A stretch of DNA of 64,000 nucleotides from positions 49,373,724 to 49,437,723 of the forward strand of contig NC_087068.1 of assembly GCF_963678635.1 (NCBI RefSeq), in the 5' to 3' direction. The notes under the pieces are model-generated. The model was not told the DNA's origin. It worked only from the letters and a program-made list of their open reading frames with translations, and made no database searches. The DNA comes from Symsagittifera roscoffensis (lineage: Eukaryota > Xenacoelomorpha > Acoela > Convolutidae). This document shows, one piece after another, positions 1 through 13,046 of this stretch (its first letter is position 1; the number at the start of each line of letters is the position of its first letter). The position numbers were made by a program, and so were the translations under genes.

Positions 1-3000
1 ATAAAGGGTGTCAGAGGGCTGGCTCAAGAGGCACAGCCCTCTGACCTGTACCCATATGCCAGAAAATCTTACACATGGGTACAAAAAAAAAAACAGCAAA
101 AAAAGTTTGTTTATTTAAAAAAGTCAATCAGGAAGTAGAAAAAAGCTGGTCTTATTAATAAACAGTGTCTTGGAGGATATTTTGATCTATCAATTAGGAC
201 TTAAAGAGAATTTTTTTTTTTTTTTTTTTGAAAAAAAAGTTTGAAAAAATTACAAGTGTTAACTTTGTAGGTTCAGACCCCAGATTACTGGAAATAGGCG
301 CAAAATGACGCACATATTGAGCACTTATACTGAAGGTCAAAAAAAAAAATAAAGGGTGTCAGAGGGCTGGCTCAAGAGGCACAGCCCTCTGACCTGTACC
401 CATATGCCAGAAAATCTGACACATGGGTACAAAATAAATCATCAAAAAACAGCAAAAAACAGTTTTCTTTGTTTAAAAAATTCAACCAGGACATAGAAAA
501 GAGCTGATCTGATTAATAAACAGTGTCCTGGAGGATATTTTGGTCTATCATTTAAGACTTAAAGAGAATTTTTTTTTTTTTTTTTTTGAAAAAAAAGTTT
601 CAAAAAAGTACAAGTGTTAACTTTGTAGGTTCAGACCCCAGATTACTGGAAATAGGCGCAAAATGACGCACACATTGAGCACTTAAACTGAAGATCAAAA
701 AAAAAATAAAGGGTGTCAGAGGGCTGGCTCAAGAGGCACAGCCCTCTGACCTGTACCCATATGCCAGAAAATCTGACACATGGGTACAAAAAAAAATCAT
801 CAAATAACAGCAAAAAAAGTTTGTTTATTTAAAAAAGTCAATCAGGAAGTAGAAAAAAGCTGGTCTTATTAATAAACAGTGTCTTGGAGGATATTTTGAT
901 CTATCATTTAGGACTTAAAGAGAATTTTTTTTTTTTTTTTTTTTAAAAAGTTTGAAAAAATTACAAGTGTTAACTTTGTAGGTTCAGACCCCAGATTACT
1001 GGAAATAGGCGCAAAATGACGCACACATTGAGCACTTATACTGAAGGTCAAAAAAAAAAATAAAGGGTGTCAGAGGGCTGGCTCAAGAGGCACAGCCCTC
1101 TGACCTGTACCCATATGCCAGAAAATCTGACACATGGGTACAAAATAAATCATCAAAAAACAGCAAAAAACAGTTTTCTTTGTTTAAAAAATTCAACCAG
1201 GACATAGAAAAGAGCTGATCTTATTAATAAACAGTGTCTTGGAGGATATGTTGGTCTATCATTTAAGACTTAAAGAGAATTTTTTTTTTTTTTTTTGAAA
1301 AAAAAGTTTCAAAAAAGTACAAGTGTTAACTTTGTAGGTTCAGACCCCAGATTACTGGAAATAGGCGCAAAATGACGCACACATTGAGCACTTATACTGA
1401 AGGTCAAAAAAAAATAAAGGGTGTCAGAGGGCTGGCTCAAGAGGCACACCCCTCTGACCTGTACCCATATGCCAGAAAATCTGACACATGGGTACAAAAA
1501 AAAATCATCAAAAAACAGCAAAAAACAGTTTTCTTTGTTTAAAAAATTCAACCAGGACATAGAAAAGAGCTGATCTTATTAATAAACAGTGTCTTGGAGG
1601 ATATTTTGGTCTATCATTTAAGACTTAAAGAGAATTTTTTTTTTTTTTTTTTGAAAAAAAAGTTTCAAAAAAGTACAAGTGTTAACTTTGTAGGTTCAGA
1701 CCCCAGGTTACTGGAAATAGGCGCAAAATGACGCACACATTGAGCACTTAAACTGAAGGTCAAAAAAAATAAAGGGTGTCAGAGGGCTGGCTCAAGAGGC
1801 ACAGCCCTCTGACCTGTACCCATATGCCAGAAAATCTGACACATGGGTACAAAAAAAAATCATCAAAAAACAGCAAAAAAAGTTTGTTTATTTAAAAAAG
1901 TCAACCAGGAAGTAGAAAAAAGCTGGGGTTATTAATAAACAGTGTCTTGGAGGATATTTTGATCTATCATTTAAGACTTAAAGAGAATTTTTATTTATTT
2001 TTTTTTTTGAAAAAAAAGTTTGAAAAAATTACAAGTGTTAACTTTGTAGGTTCAGACCCCAGATTACTGGAAATAGGCGCAAAATGACGCACACATTGAG
2101 CACTTACAATGAAGGTCAAAAAAAAATAAAGGGTGTCAGAGGGCTGGCTCAAGAGGCACAGCCCTCTGACCTGTACCCATATGCCAGAAAATCTGACACA
2201 TGGGTACAAAATAAATCATCAAAAAACAGCAAAAAACAGTTTTCTTTGTTTAAAAAATTCAACCAGGACATAGAAAAGAGCTGATCTTATTAATAAACTG
2301 TGTCTTGGAGGATATTTTGGTCTATCATTTAAGACTTAAAGAGATTTTTTTTTTTTTTTTTTTTGAAAAAAAAGTTTCAAAAAAGTACAAGTGTTAACTT
2401 TGTAGGTTCAGACCCCAGGTTACTGGAAATAGGCGCAAAATGACGCACACATTGAGCACTTAAACTGAAGGTCAAAAAAAAATAAAGGGTGTCAGAGGGC
2501 TGGCTCAAGAGGCACAGCCCTCTGACCTGTACCCATATGCCAGAAAATCTGACACATGGGTACAAAATAAATCTTTAAAAAACAGCAAAAAACAGTTTTT
2601 TTTGTTTAAAAAATTCAACCAGGACATAGAAAAGAGCTGATCTTATTAATAAACAGTGTCTTGGAGGATATGTTGGTCTATCATTTAAGATTTAAAGAGA
2701 ATTTTTTTTTTTTTTTTTTTGAAAAAAAAGTTTCAAAAAAGTACAAGTGTTAACTTTGTAGGTTCAGACCCCAGGTTACTGGAAATAGGCGCAAAATGAC
2801 GCACACATTGAGCACTTAAACTGAAGGTCAAAAAAAAAATAAAGGGTGTCAGAGGGCTGGCTCAAGAGGAACAGCCCTCTGACCTGTACCCATATGCCAG
2901 AAAATCTGACACATGGGTACAAAAAAAATCATCAAAAAACAGCAAAAAACAGTTTTCTATGTTTAAAAAATTCAACCAGGACATAGAAAAGAGCTGATCT

Positions 3001-3130
3001 TATTAATAAAATGTGTCTTGGAGGATATGTTGGTCTATCATTTAAGACTTTTTTTTTTTTTTTTTTTGAAAAAAAAGTTTCAAAAAAGTACAAGTGTTAA
3101 TTTTGTAGGTTCAGACCCCAGATTACTGGA
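1..3130. repeat. Sat1 satellite array, about 9 monomers of ~355 bp
   Basis: Head-to-tail near-identical monomers recur every ~350-357 bp. A monomer holds a GC-richer block with two perfect hairpins: GTCAGAGGGCT (358-368) pairs with AGCCCTCTGAC (383-393), and GTACCCAT (396-403) pairs with ATGGGTAC (423-430). A run of about 16-20 T then precedes a short A run. Two sequence classes occur: one with 'agtttgtttattt...tcaggaagtag' and one with 'cagttttctttg...ccaggacatag'. They often but not strictly alternate. Short open frames in the monomers shift with the poly-T length, so I treat them as non-coding. The array ends at about 3130, where Sat2 begins inside the sequence after 'gattactgga'. Confidence 0.95.
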
Positions 3131-4405
3131 AAAAAAAGTTAAATCAACAATTAAGCACTCCCAGGTACCCTTAACAAGTTATAAAGGCATCACCAAACCC
3201 AAAAAGGCACCACTGTCTTTCAAATTTGTGAAAACTCAAATAATGTCTGGTAGTCAAGACCAAAAAGAAAGAAAAACTGCCAGTACTGTGACGACAATTT
3301 TTTTCAAACAAAAAATCACCACAGCGCAAATTCGCTTCTGCAACTATCGCTTTACTAGTAGATTTGACGAATGAAACAACAATGAACACATCAAGATGAC
3401 TTAACTAGCCACACACTGTCCTCAAAAATGAAAAAATTTGTACCGCAAAAAATCGCATCAAAGATGAACACAAAAAAAGACATATTTCAGAAACATAAAT
3501 ACCCAAATTAAAAACCTAACACTCCCAGGAACCGTCAGCATGTCCACAACGCATTAAAACCCCGAAAAAGCGTCCCTGGGTATTTCAAAGATGTCAAAAC
3601 TGAAGAAACATTCAGTAGCCAAGACCAGAAGCTAGTGGAATCTACCAATTTGTGACAACTTTATTGGGATAAAAACACTCCAGCGCGAATTCGCTAGTGC
3701 AACAATAGCTACACTAGTAGAACTGAATAAATGATTTAAATTGAGCACATCAAAATAACTATATCAGCCAGACACTGTGATCAAAAATGGAAAAACTTGT
3801 AACGAGAAAAACCGCATCACTGATAGACACATAAAAAGAAATAATTCCAGAAAGAAAAAAGTTAAATCAACAATTAAGCACTCCCAGGTACCCTTAACAT
3901 GTTATAAAGGCATCACCAAACCCAAAAAGGCACCACTGTCTTTCAAATTTGTGAAAACTCAAATAATGTCTGGTAGTCAAGACCAAAAAGAAAGAAAAAC
4001 TGCCAGTACTGTGACGACAATTTTTTTCAAAAAAATCACCACAGCGCAAATTCGCTTCTGCAACTATCGCTTTACTAGTAGATATGACGAATGAAACAAC
4101 AATGAACACATCAAGATGACTTAACTAGCCACACACTGTCCTCAAAAATGAAAAAATTTGTACCGCAAAAAATCGCATCAAAGATGAACACAAAAAAAGA
4201 CATATTTCAGAAACATAAATACCCAAATTAAAAACCTAACACTCCCAGGAACCATCAGCATGTCCACAACGCATTAAAACCCCGAAAAAGCGTCCCTGGG
4301 TATTTCAAAGATGTCAAAACTGAAGAAACATTCAGTAGCCAAGACCAGAAGCTAGTGGAATCTACCAATTTGTGACAACTTTATTGGGATAAAAACACTC
4401 CAGCG
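3131..4405. repeat. Sat2 dimeric repeat, nearly two dimers (~726 bp period)
   Basis: Two diverged monomers of ~360 bp alternate. The B type starts at 3131 and 3857 ('gttaaatcaacaattaagc'); the A type contains 'cactcccaggaacc' and 'gcgcgaattcgc'. A and B share a skeleton (cactcccagg..., a tttgtga stretch, a cagcgc-aattcgc core), so the 726-bp period is a dimer of an older monomer. The second A monomer is cut at about 4405 and runs straight into the 3' side of a gene unit. Open frames here are the same repeat read in several frames and show no protein-like conservation. Confidence 0.9.
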
Positions 4406-5301
4406 AGAGTCCGCGAATATTTCTTTACGACCCTAATTGTAATGTTGTACTATATTCAGCTGCTGCAGGTAAATATAACTTATCGAATTGGGTGATATAA
4501 TCCAAGTAAATTTCCAAACCCTTGAAAATAATTGAAATTAGTAGTAACGAATAGTTCCAATAACAGTAACATTAATAATGTAAACAAAAGAAAGATAAGA
4601 AAGTAAAGTAAAGAGTGAGGAAAGTAAGCACTGAGTAAGACAATTAAAGGAGGTTTTTTATGAACCAATGGACAAATTTGATGTATAGTTCGCGGAGGAG
4701 AGCATCTGCGTGCATTGATTCGGTGTATTTTTTGATTTTTCCGAAAGAATTTCGGAGTTCGGTGAGCTCGGCATCAACCACATGACGCCAGGTGCTGTTG
4801 TCGTTGGTCACCCGCTCATCCAGCTCGCAGAAGACTAGGCGGAAAGACTCGGCGGAAAATTGCAATTGCAGCCGCCACGATGGCTTTTTTCTGTTCGCCC
4901 TTTCATATGCACGGGCATCAGCGAAGAAACTGTACCAATAGGACAGTTTTCCCACTTCCTGCGCGACGAGACAGATGGCGCCTACGCTGAAGCCATCGAC
5001 ACAATCAGCGAGGTCGTTCACAAAGTCGAGGGTGACTGAAACGATATATATTTTAAACACAACATTACGACATTGAAGCGGGTTTGTCAAATGATTAAGT
5101 TTCGAAGAAAATGCATGATATTTTGTTTTAAAAAAAAGGTATTTCAGCACCCGGAATATTCTCCAATTCCACCAGGGAGCCAATTCGAAATCATAGCAAA
5201 ACATCAAATAAACAGTACTTACTATGTGATGGTTTAGAAAGTTTTTTGAGGTCCGTTGCCAGTTTCCGTGCCTGCTGCTTGTTCTTGTTGTGATCGATTG
5301 A
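4406..5301 (-). pseudogene. Truncated copy 0 of the repeat-unit gene (exon 5 and part of exon 4)
   Basis: Exon 5 (4644-5035) is intact to the TAA. Its acceptor cgtttcag lies just above 5035. Exon 4 is present only from 5223, with its GTAAGT donor at 5217-5222, to about 5301. There the sequence switches inside a codon into Sat1 ('gatcgattga' then 'aaagtcaatcagg'). Exons 1-3, the intronic hairpin and the promoter block are missing, so this copy cannot make the protein. It shows that gene-unit/Sat1 junctions are not at fixed sites. Confidence 0.9.
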
Positions 5302-8300
5302 AAAGTCAATCAGGAAGTAGAAAAAAGCTGGTCTTATTAATAAACAGTGTCTTGGAGGATATTTTGATCTATCATTTAGGACTTAAAGAGAATTTTTTTT
5401 TTTTTTTTTTTAAAAAGTTTGAAAAAATTACAAGTGTTAACTTTGTAGGTTCAGACCCCAGATTACTGGAAATAGGCGCAAAATGACGCACACATTGAGC
5501 ACTTATACTGAAGGTCAAAAAAAAATAAAGGGTGTCAGAGGGCTGGCTCAAGAGGCACAGCCCTCTGACCTGTACCCATATGCCAGAAAATCTGACACAT
5601 GGGTACAAAATAAATCATCAAAAAACAGCAAAAAACAGTTTTCTTTGTTTAAAAAATTCAACCAGGACATAGAAAAGAGCTGATCTTATTAATAAACAGT
5701 GTCTTGGAGGATATGTTGGTCTATCATTTAAGACTTAAAGAGAATTTTTTTTTTTTTTTTTTTTGAAAAAAAAGTTTCAAAAAAGTACAAGTGTTAACTT
5801 TGTAGGTTCAGACCCCAGATTACTGGAAATAGGCGCAAAATGACGCACACATTGAGCACTTATACTGAAGGTCAAAAAAAAAATAAAGGGTGTCAGAGGG
5901 CTGGCTCAAGAGGCACACCCCTCTGACCTGTACCCATATGCCAGAAAATCTGACACATGGGTACAAAAAAAAATCATCAAAAAACAGCAAAAAACAGTTT
6001 TCTTTGTTTAAAAAATTCAACCAGGACATAGAAAAGAGCTGATCTTATTAATAAACAGTGTCTTGGAGGATATTTTGGTCTATCATTTAAGACTTAAAGA
6101 GAATTTTTTTTTTTTTTTTTTGAAAAAAAAGTTTCAAAAAAGTACAAGTGTTAACTTTGTAGGTTCAGACCCCAGGTTACTGGAAATAGGCGCAAAATGA
6201 CGCACACATTGAGCACTTAAACTGAAGGTCAAAAAAAATAAAGGGTGTCAGAGGGCTGGCTCAAGAGGCACAGCCCTCTGACCTGTACCCATATGCCAGA
6301 AAATCTGACACATGGGTACAAAAAAAAATCATCAAAAAACAGCAAAAAAAGTTTGTTTATTTAAAAAAGTCAACCAGGAAGTAGAAAAAAGCTGGGGTTA
6401 TTAATAAACAGTGTCTTGGAGGATATTTTGATCTATCATTTAAGACTTAAAGAGAATTTTTATTTATTTTTTTTTTTGAAAAAAAAGTTTGAAAAAATTA
6501 CAAGTGTTAACTTTGTAGGTTCAGACCCCAGATTACTGGAAATAGGCGCAAAATGACGCACACATTGAGCACTTACACTGAAGGTCAAAAAAAATAAAGG
6601 GTGTCAGAGGGCTGGCTCAAGAGGCACAGCCCTCTGACCTGTACCCATATGCCAGAAAATCTGACACATGGGTACAAAATAAATCATCAAAAAACAGCAA
6701 AAAACAGTTTTCTTTGTTTAAAAAATTCAACCAGGACATAGAAAAGAGCTGATCTTATTAATAAACTGTGTCTTGGAGGATATTTTGGTCTATCATTTAA
6801 GACTTAAAGAGAATTTTTTTTTTTTTTTTTTGAAAAAAAAGTTTCAAAAAAGTACAAGTGTTAACTTTGTAGGTTCAGACCCCAGGTTACTGGAAATAGG
6901 CGCAAAATGACGCACACATTGAGCACTTATACTGAAGGTCAAAAAAAAAATAAAGGGTGTCAGAGGGCTGGCTCAAGAGGCACACCCCTCTGACCTGTAC
7001 CCATATGCCAGAAAATCTGACACATGGGTACAAAAAAAAATCATCAAAAAACAGCAAAAAACAGTTTTCTTTGTTTAAAAAATTCAACCAGGACATAGAA
7101 AAGAGCTGATCTTATTAATAAACAGTGTCTTGGAGGATATTTTGGTCTATCATTTAAGACTTAAAGAGAATTTTTTTTTTTTTTTTTGAAAAAAAAGTTT
7201 CAAAAAAGTACAAGTGTTAACTTTGTAGGTTCAGACCCCAGGTTACTGGAAATAGGCGCAAAATGACGCACACATTGAGCACTTAAACTGAAGGTCAAAA
7301 AAAATGAAGGGTGTCAGAGGGCTGGCTCAAGAGGCACAGCCCTCTGACCTGTACCCATATGCCAGAAAATCTGACACATGGGTACAAAAAAAATCATCAA
7401 AAAACAGCAAAAAAAGTTTGTTTATTTAAAAAAGTCAACCAGGAAGTAGAAAAAAGCTGGGGTTATTAATAAACAGTGTCTTGGAGGATATTTTGATCTA
7501 TCATTTAAGACTTAAAGAGAATTTTTATTTATTTTTTTTTTTGAAAAAAAAGTTTGAAAAAATTACAAGTGTTAACTTTGTAGGTTCAGACCCCAGATTA
7601 CTGGAAATAGGCGCAAAATGACGCACACATTGAGCACTTACACTGAAGGTCAAAAAAAATAAAGGGTGTCAGAGGGCTGGCTCAAGAGGCACAGCCCTCT
7701 GACCTGTACCCATATGCCAGAAAATCTGACACATGGGTACAAAATAAATCATCAAAAAACAGCAAAAAACAGTTTTCTTTGTTTAAAAAATTCAACCAGG
7801 ACATAGAAAAGAGCTGATCTTATTAATAAACTGTGTCTTGGAGGATATTTTGGTCTATCATTTAAGACTTAAAGAGAATTTTTTTTTTTTTTTTTGAAAA
7901 AAAAGTTTCAAAAAAGTACAAGTGTTAACTTTGTAGGTTCAGACCCCAGGTTACTGGAAATAGGCGCAAAATGACGCACACATTGAGCACTTAAACTGAA
8001 GGTCAAAAAAAATAAAGGGTGTCAGAGGGCTGGCTCAAGAGGCACAGCCCTCTGACCTGTACCCATATGCCAGAAAATCTGACACATGGGTACAAAATAA
8101 ATCTTTAAAAAACAGCAAAAAACAGTTTTTTTTGTTTAAAAAATTCAACCAGGACATAGAAAAGAGCTGATCTTATTAATAAACAGTGTCTTGGAGGATA
8201 TGTTGGTCTATCATTTAAGATTTAAAGAGAATTTTTTATTTTTTTTTTTTTGAAAAAAAAGTTTCAAAAAAGTACAAGTGTTAACTTTGTAGGTTCAGAC

Positions 8301-8671
8301 CCCAGGTTACTGGAAATAGGCGCAAAATGACGCACACATTGAGCACTTAAACTGAAGGTCAAAAAAAATAAATAAAGGGTGTCAGAGGGCTGGCTCAAGA
8401 GGAACAGCCCTCTGACCTGTACCCATATGCCAGAAAATCTGACACATGGGTACAAAAAAAATCATCAAAAAACAGCAAAAAACAGTTTTCTATGTTTAAA
8501 AAATTCAACCAGGACATAGAAAAGAGCTGATCTTATTAATAAAATGTGTCTTGGAGGATATGTTGGTCTATCATTTAAGACTTAAAGAGAATTTTTTTTT
8601 TTTTTTTTTGAAAAAAAAGTTTCAAAAAAGTACAAGTGTTATTTTGTAGGTTCAGACCCCAGATTACTGGA
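5302..8671. repeat. Sat1 satellite array, about 9-10 monomers
   Basis: Same ~355-bp monomer as at the left edge of the window. Much of this block repeats the order of variants seen at about 1060-3130 (for example the 'cacccctctg' variant, the 'gctggggtt' variant, the 'aatcttt' variant and the 'gaggaacagcc' variant, in that order). It therefore arose as a block duplication rather than monomer by monomer. It ends at the same Sat1-to-Sat2 junction as at 3130. Confidence 0.95.
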
Positions 8672-9950
8672 AAAAAAAGTTAAATCAACAATTAAGCACT
8701 CCCAGGTACCCTTAACAAGTTATAAAGGCATCACCAAACCCAAAAAGGCACCACTGTCTTTCAAATTTGTGAAAACTCAAATAATGTCTGGTAGTCAAGA
8801 CCAAAAAGAAAGAAAAACTGCCAGTACTGTGACGACAATTTTTTTCAAACAAAAAATCACCACAGCGCAAATTCGCTTCTGCAACTATCGCTTTACTAGT
8901 AGATTTGACGAATGAAACAACAATGAACACATCAAGATGACTTAACTAGCCACACACTGTCCTCAAAAATGAAAAAATTTGTACCGCAAAAAATCGCATC
9001 AAAGATGAACACAAAAAAAGACATATTTCAGAAACATAAATACCCAAATTAAAAACCTAACACTCCCAGGAACCGTCAGCATGTCCACAACGCATTAAAA
9101 CCCCGAAAAAGCGTCCCTGGGTATTTCAAAGATGTCAAAACTGAAGAAACATTCAGTAGCCAAGACCAGAAGCTAGTGGAATCTACCAATTTGTGACAAC
9201 TTTATTGGGATAAAAACACTCCAGCGCGAATTCGCTAGTGCAACAATAGCTACACTAGTAGAACTGAATAAATGATTTAAATTGAGCACATCAAAATAAC
9301 TATATCAGCCAGACACTGTGATCAAAAATGGAAAAAATTGTAACGAGAAAAACCGCATCACTGATAGACACATAAAAAGAAATAATTCCAGAAAGAAAAA
9401 AGTTAAATCAACAATTAAGCACTCCCAGGTACCCTTAACATGTTATAAAGGCATCACCAAACCCAAAAAGGCACCACTGTCTTTCAAATTTGTGAAAACT
9501 CAAATAATGTCTGGTAGTCAAGACCAAAAAGAAAGAAAAACTGCCAGTACTGTGACGACAATTTTTTTCAAACAAAAAATCACCACAGCGCAAATTCGCT
9601 TCTGCAACTATCGCTTTACTAGTAGATTTGACGAATGAAACAACAATGAACACATCAAGATGACTTAACTAGCCACACACTGTCCTCAAAAATGAAAAAA
9701 ATTTGTACCGCAAAAAATCGCATCAAAGATGAACACAAAAAAAGACATATTTCAGAAACATAAATACCCAAATTAAAAACCTAACACTCCCAGGAACCAT
9801 CAGCATGTCCACAATGCAATAAAACCCCGAAAAAGCGTCCCTGGGTATTTCAAAGATGTCAAAACTGAAGAAACATTCAGTAGCCAAGACCAGAAGCTAG
9901 TGGAATCTACCAATTTGTGACAACTTTATTGGGATAAAAACACTCCAGCG
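8672..9950. repeat. Sat2 dimeric repeat, second block
   Basis: B-A-B-A order with B monomers starting near 8672 and 9399, matching 3131-4405 almost base for base, including the Sat1 junction on the left and the gene-unit junction on the right at 'cactccagcg'. The left junction has lost a few bases ('gtgttattttg'). Confidence 0.9.
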
Positions 9951-10188
9951 AGAGTCCGCGAATATTTCTTTACGACCCTAATTGTAATGTTGTACTATAT
10001 TCAGCTGCTGCAGGTAAATATAACTTATCCAATTGGGTGATATAATCCAAGTAAATTTCCAAACCCTTGAAAATAATTGAAATTAGTAGTAACGAATAGT
10101 TCCAATAACAGTAACATTAATAATGTAAACAAAAGAAAGATAAGAAAGTAAAGTAAAGAGTGAGGAAAGTAAGCACTGAGTAAGACAA

Positions 10189-12476
10189 TTAAAGGAGGTT
10201 TTTTATGAACCAATGGACAAATTTGATGTATAGTTCGCGGAGGAGAGCATCTGCGTGCATTGATTCGGTGTATTTTTTGATTTTTCCGAAAGAATTTCGG
10301 AGTTCGGTGAGCTCGGCATCAACCACATGACGCCAGGTGCTGTTGTCGTTGGTCACCCGCTCATCCAGCTCGCAGAAGACTAGGCGGAAAGACTCGGCGG
10401 AAAATTGCAATTGCAGCCGCCACGATGGCTTTTTTCTGTTCGCCCTTTCATATGCACGGGCATCAGCGAAGAAACTGTACCAATAGGACAGTTTTCCCAC
10501 TTCCTGCGCGACGAGACAGATGGCGCCTACGCTGAAGCCATCGACACAATCAGCGAGGTCGTTCACAAAGTCGAGGGTGACTGAAACGATATATATTTTA
10601 AACACAACATTACGACATTGAAGCGGGTTTGTCAAATGATTAAGTTTCGAAGAAAATGCATGATATTTTGTTTTAAAAAAAAGGTATTTCAGCACCCGGA
10701 ATATTCTTCAATTCCACCAGGGAGCCAATTCAAAATCATAGCAAAACATCAAATAAACAGTACTTACTATGTGATGGTTTAGAAAGTTTTTTGAGGTCCG
10801 TTGCCAGTTTCCGTGCCTGCTGCTTGTTCTTGTTGTGATCGATTGATGATTGTTGTGTTGCTGAAAGAGTGGAAGTTGATGATGATGGAAGTTGATGATG
10901 AGAGGCTGCTGCTGCTGTTTCCACCTCGTCAATTTGCCTTTTGCGGCCTGAAACCATAGAAAAATATCAGGGCGGGAAGAAACGGGTTTTTACTGAACTT
11001 AAAACCAAAAAAACGTATTAAATCAATTAACATTGGCGATTCAAGAATCACAACAAGCGACGGAGGAAGACGATGCATGTTTATTTGAGCTTACCCTGCA
11101 AACTCAATTGCAAACGCAATTGGTCGGATGTCTTGCGTTCAGCGGCCAGTTCTCTACGCAAGTCCTCCAACTCCTGTTCTCCAGCTCTACGCAAGTCCTT
11201 CAAGTCCTGCAGCTGACTTCGCAGGTCCTCCATTTCTGTCAGTCCATCAGTCTGTACACCCAAGTTTCGGGTCCTGGCTGGCTGTAGGTTGGGTTCGACG
11301 ATGGAAGTTCGGCTGGAAGTTGCGCGAGGTTCGACTGGAAGTTGCGCGAGGTCTGGTTCGACTGAAGTTGCGCGAGGTTCGGCTGAAGGTTGCGCGAAGG
11401 TTGCGGCTGAAGGTTGAACTGAAGGTTGCGCGTCTGGTTCGACTGATTCGACTTCGTCATCTAAAAGGCACATGCTTAAAAAATGGTCTACAATATATAT
11501 AATATATATACAAATCGAGGCTAAAATAATGTATAATGTACTAAAAAAGATTTTGGGAAACATTCGGAAGTGGGTTGTTGCACTTCTTGGACATGAACTC
11601 CGATACATATGATCGTTTTCCTCGATAAAGTATCTAGTAAATTGCAATTTGTTCCGTGGAGAAGAAACAGCCTATGTTTTCTTTAACCGATTTTTTAAAT
11701 TGAATTAGATTTTTTAAAAAATCGGTTAAAGAAAACATAGGCTGTTTCTTCTCCACGGAACAAATTGCAATTTACTAGATACTTTATCGAGGAAAACGAT
11801 CATATGTATCGGAGTTCATGTCCAAAAAAAATCAAATTGCACCGGAAAAAAGAAAAAATCAAATTGCACCGGAAAAGAGGGGTCTATACATAAAGTACTT
11901 TTCCTGAACTATACATAAATAAAATTTACATACCGGCTTTGCGGACTCGTCCCTTCCAGCATTCGGAGTTTGCCCAGTAGTGAAAGGAGTCGCCTCCTTC
12001 CACACTTGCCGCAAACGTCCGCCCATTGAACAGTCTTTGAGTGTGGGGGGGCAGTGGTCTCGTCCTTTTGATTGGGGATGTAAAGAGTTGCAACATCCGT
12101 GTAGTTGCGCGTGTGGATGTGCGTATTGTTGGACGACCAGTACCACTCCAAGAGGACGGAGATATCGTTTGACTTTTTGCTCGAACTCGTCTAAACGAAC
12201 ATTAAATTATAAAAGTTTTCACACAACATGATTGCAGGAACCTAATTCCGCATTAATTTTTTTTACAATGAACAATACTTTTCCAATAAAGTACAGCGAG
12301 TAACTTACTGATGGTTCAATTAGTAGACAGCAATTCGACATTTCGAAGGGCTTTTGATTTGCTTTCCGTGTCGGCAGAGAGACGCGCTGCCCGGCAGTGA
12401 CGTAGAATACGCCCGTACTGCTACGGTCCAGCGCGCTCCCGTGGACTAGCTTGATCGGGGTGATCGGTTCACTCAT
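10189..12476 (-). pseudogene. Repeat-unit gene, copy 1 (five exons; exon 2 has the extra C)
   Basis: Exons on the minus strand: 12309-12476, 11934-12190, 11095-11460, 10768-10947, 10189-10580. Donors are GTAAGT, GTATGT, GTAAGC and GTAAGT; acceptors are gtttag, ttttag, tttcag and tttcag. Exon 2 is 257 nt because it has seven C (seven G at 12045-12051 on +). The frame therefore shifts, and a TGA follows directly across the exon 2/3 junction, leaving about 142 aa. The other four exons are open and match the intact copies. The extra C could be an assembly error or a real mutation. The copy encodes an unrecognised protein family, described under the copy at 26851-29137. Confidence 0.75.
11587..11825. 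repeat. Intronic inverted repeat of copy 1 (~110-bp arms)
   Basis: Left arm begins 'ttggacatgaactccg' at 11587. Its reverse complement ends 'cggagttcatgtccaa' at 11825. The two arms meet around a short A/T loop near 11700. The arms appear essentially perfect. The element lies wholly inside intron 2. Confidence 0.93.
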
Positions 12477-13046
12477 GAATGTCTGAAATGAAATGAAATG
12501 AAATGGAAATGAAATGAAATGAACTTAGATCAATTAAATCAGGCGGGAAACAATTTACTATGAACTTAAATTAGGCTGAATTAGTCATTTCACAGGCGGG
12601 AAACAATTGAATTGCCTTCTTTGAAGCGCCGCATATTCAGGCGGATTGCAATTTGAGGCAGCGTGTGGAATTCGCGGCATGCGATTGACTATGACGTCAT
12701 ATTTTGATTTAATTGATTTAATTAAGTCGATTTAAATCATGATTTAAATCAAGTTGATTTAATCGTTCCCAACCCTACGCAAATGTGGCCACGCAAATCT
12801 ATTCAGAAAGAAACAGAAAAGCAAAAAGACAAGTAAATTTCATGCATAAAGAACCATCATTGAATTAATTGGAAATGAACTGGGCTCTTTTTCCTTTTCC
12901 CCCCCACCAGCGAAATTTTAATAGTAAAATTTTGTTCACATCATCGGATTGTTACAAAAATTGGTATGCGGACTAATTAGGCTATGACAAACATAATTGG
13001 TCTTTATACTTAACCTTGTAAAACTCCTCGTTACAACATAAAATTG
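12477..13046 (-). promoter_or_regulatory. Conserved upstream block of copy 1
   Basis: Reading upstream from the ATG: a putative splice acceptor (attTCAG six bases before the ATG) preceded by an ATTTC microsatellite; two GCGGGAAA sites (12543-12550 and 12596-12603; TTTCCCGC on the gene strand, a perfect E2F core); TGACGTCA (12692-12699, CRE/ATF type); a 22-bp perfect palindrome (12729-12750: GATTTAAATC twice around AT); and a short poly-C tract near 12900. Function is inferred from motif identity and conservation in all full units. Confidence 0.5.

Noticed and set aside
12-300. tRNA-like A box (tggctcaagagg) and B box (ggttcagacccc) in Sat1, suggesting a tRNA-derived SINE
   Set aside because: The boxes are about 250 bp apart, the B box lacks the key A after R, and no cloverleaf forms around them.
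660-730. Possible hammerhead-ribozyme core (ctgaaga) in some Sat1 and Sat2 copies
   Set aside because: No properly placed GAAA and stems I-III could be found; most monomers read ctgaagg.
1309-2565. Many 60-80 aa ORFs in Sat1 on both strands
   Set aside because: They restate one satellite monomer in several frames, end at variable poly-T/poly-A runs, and have no initiation, splice or conservation pattern of coding sequence.
3018-4109. 105-118 aa plus-strand and 72 aa minus-strand ORFs in Sat2
   Set aside because: Opposite-strand overlaps of the B monomer; they start and stop at monomer edges and change with single-base indels.
10708-10957. Minus-strand ORFs reading exon 4 in a second frame
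   Set aside because: The chosen frame is fixed by the phase of exons 3 and 5; the alternative leads into intron sequence.
11128-11502. 124-aa plus-strand ORF opposite exon 3 (also in the other units)
   Set aside because: Shadow of the repetitive P/S/E/A-coding exon on the minus strand; the minus-strand frame has matching splice phases on both sides.
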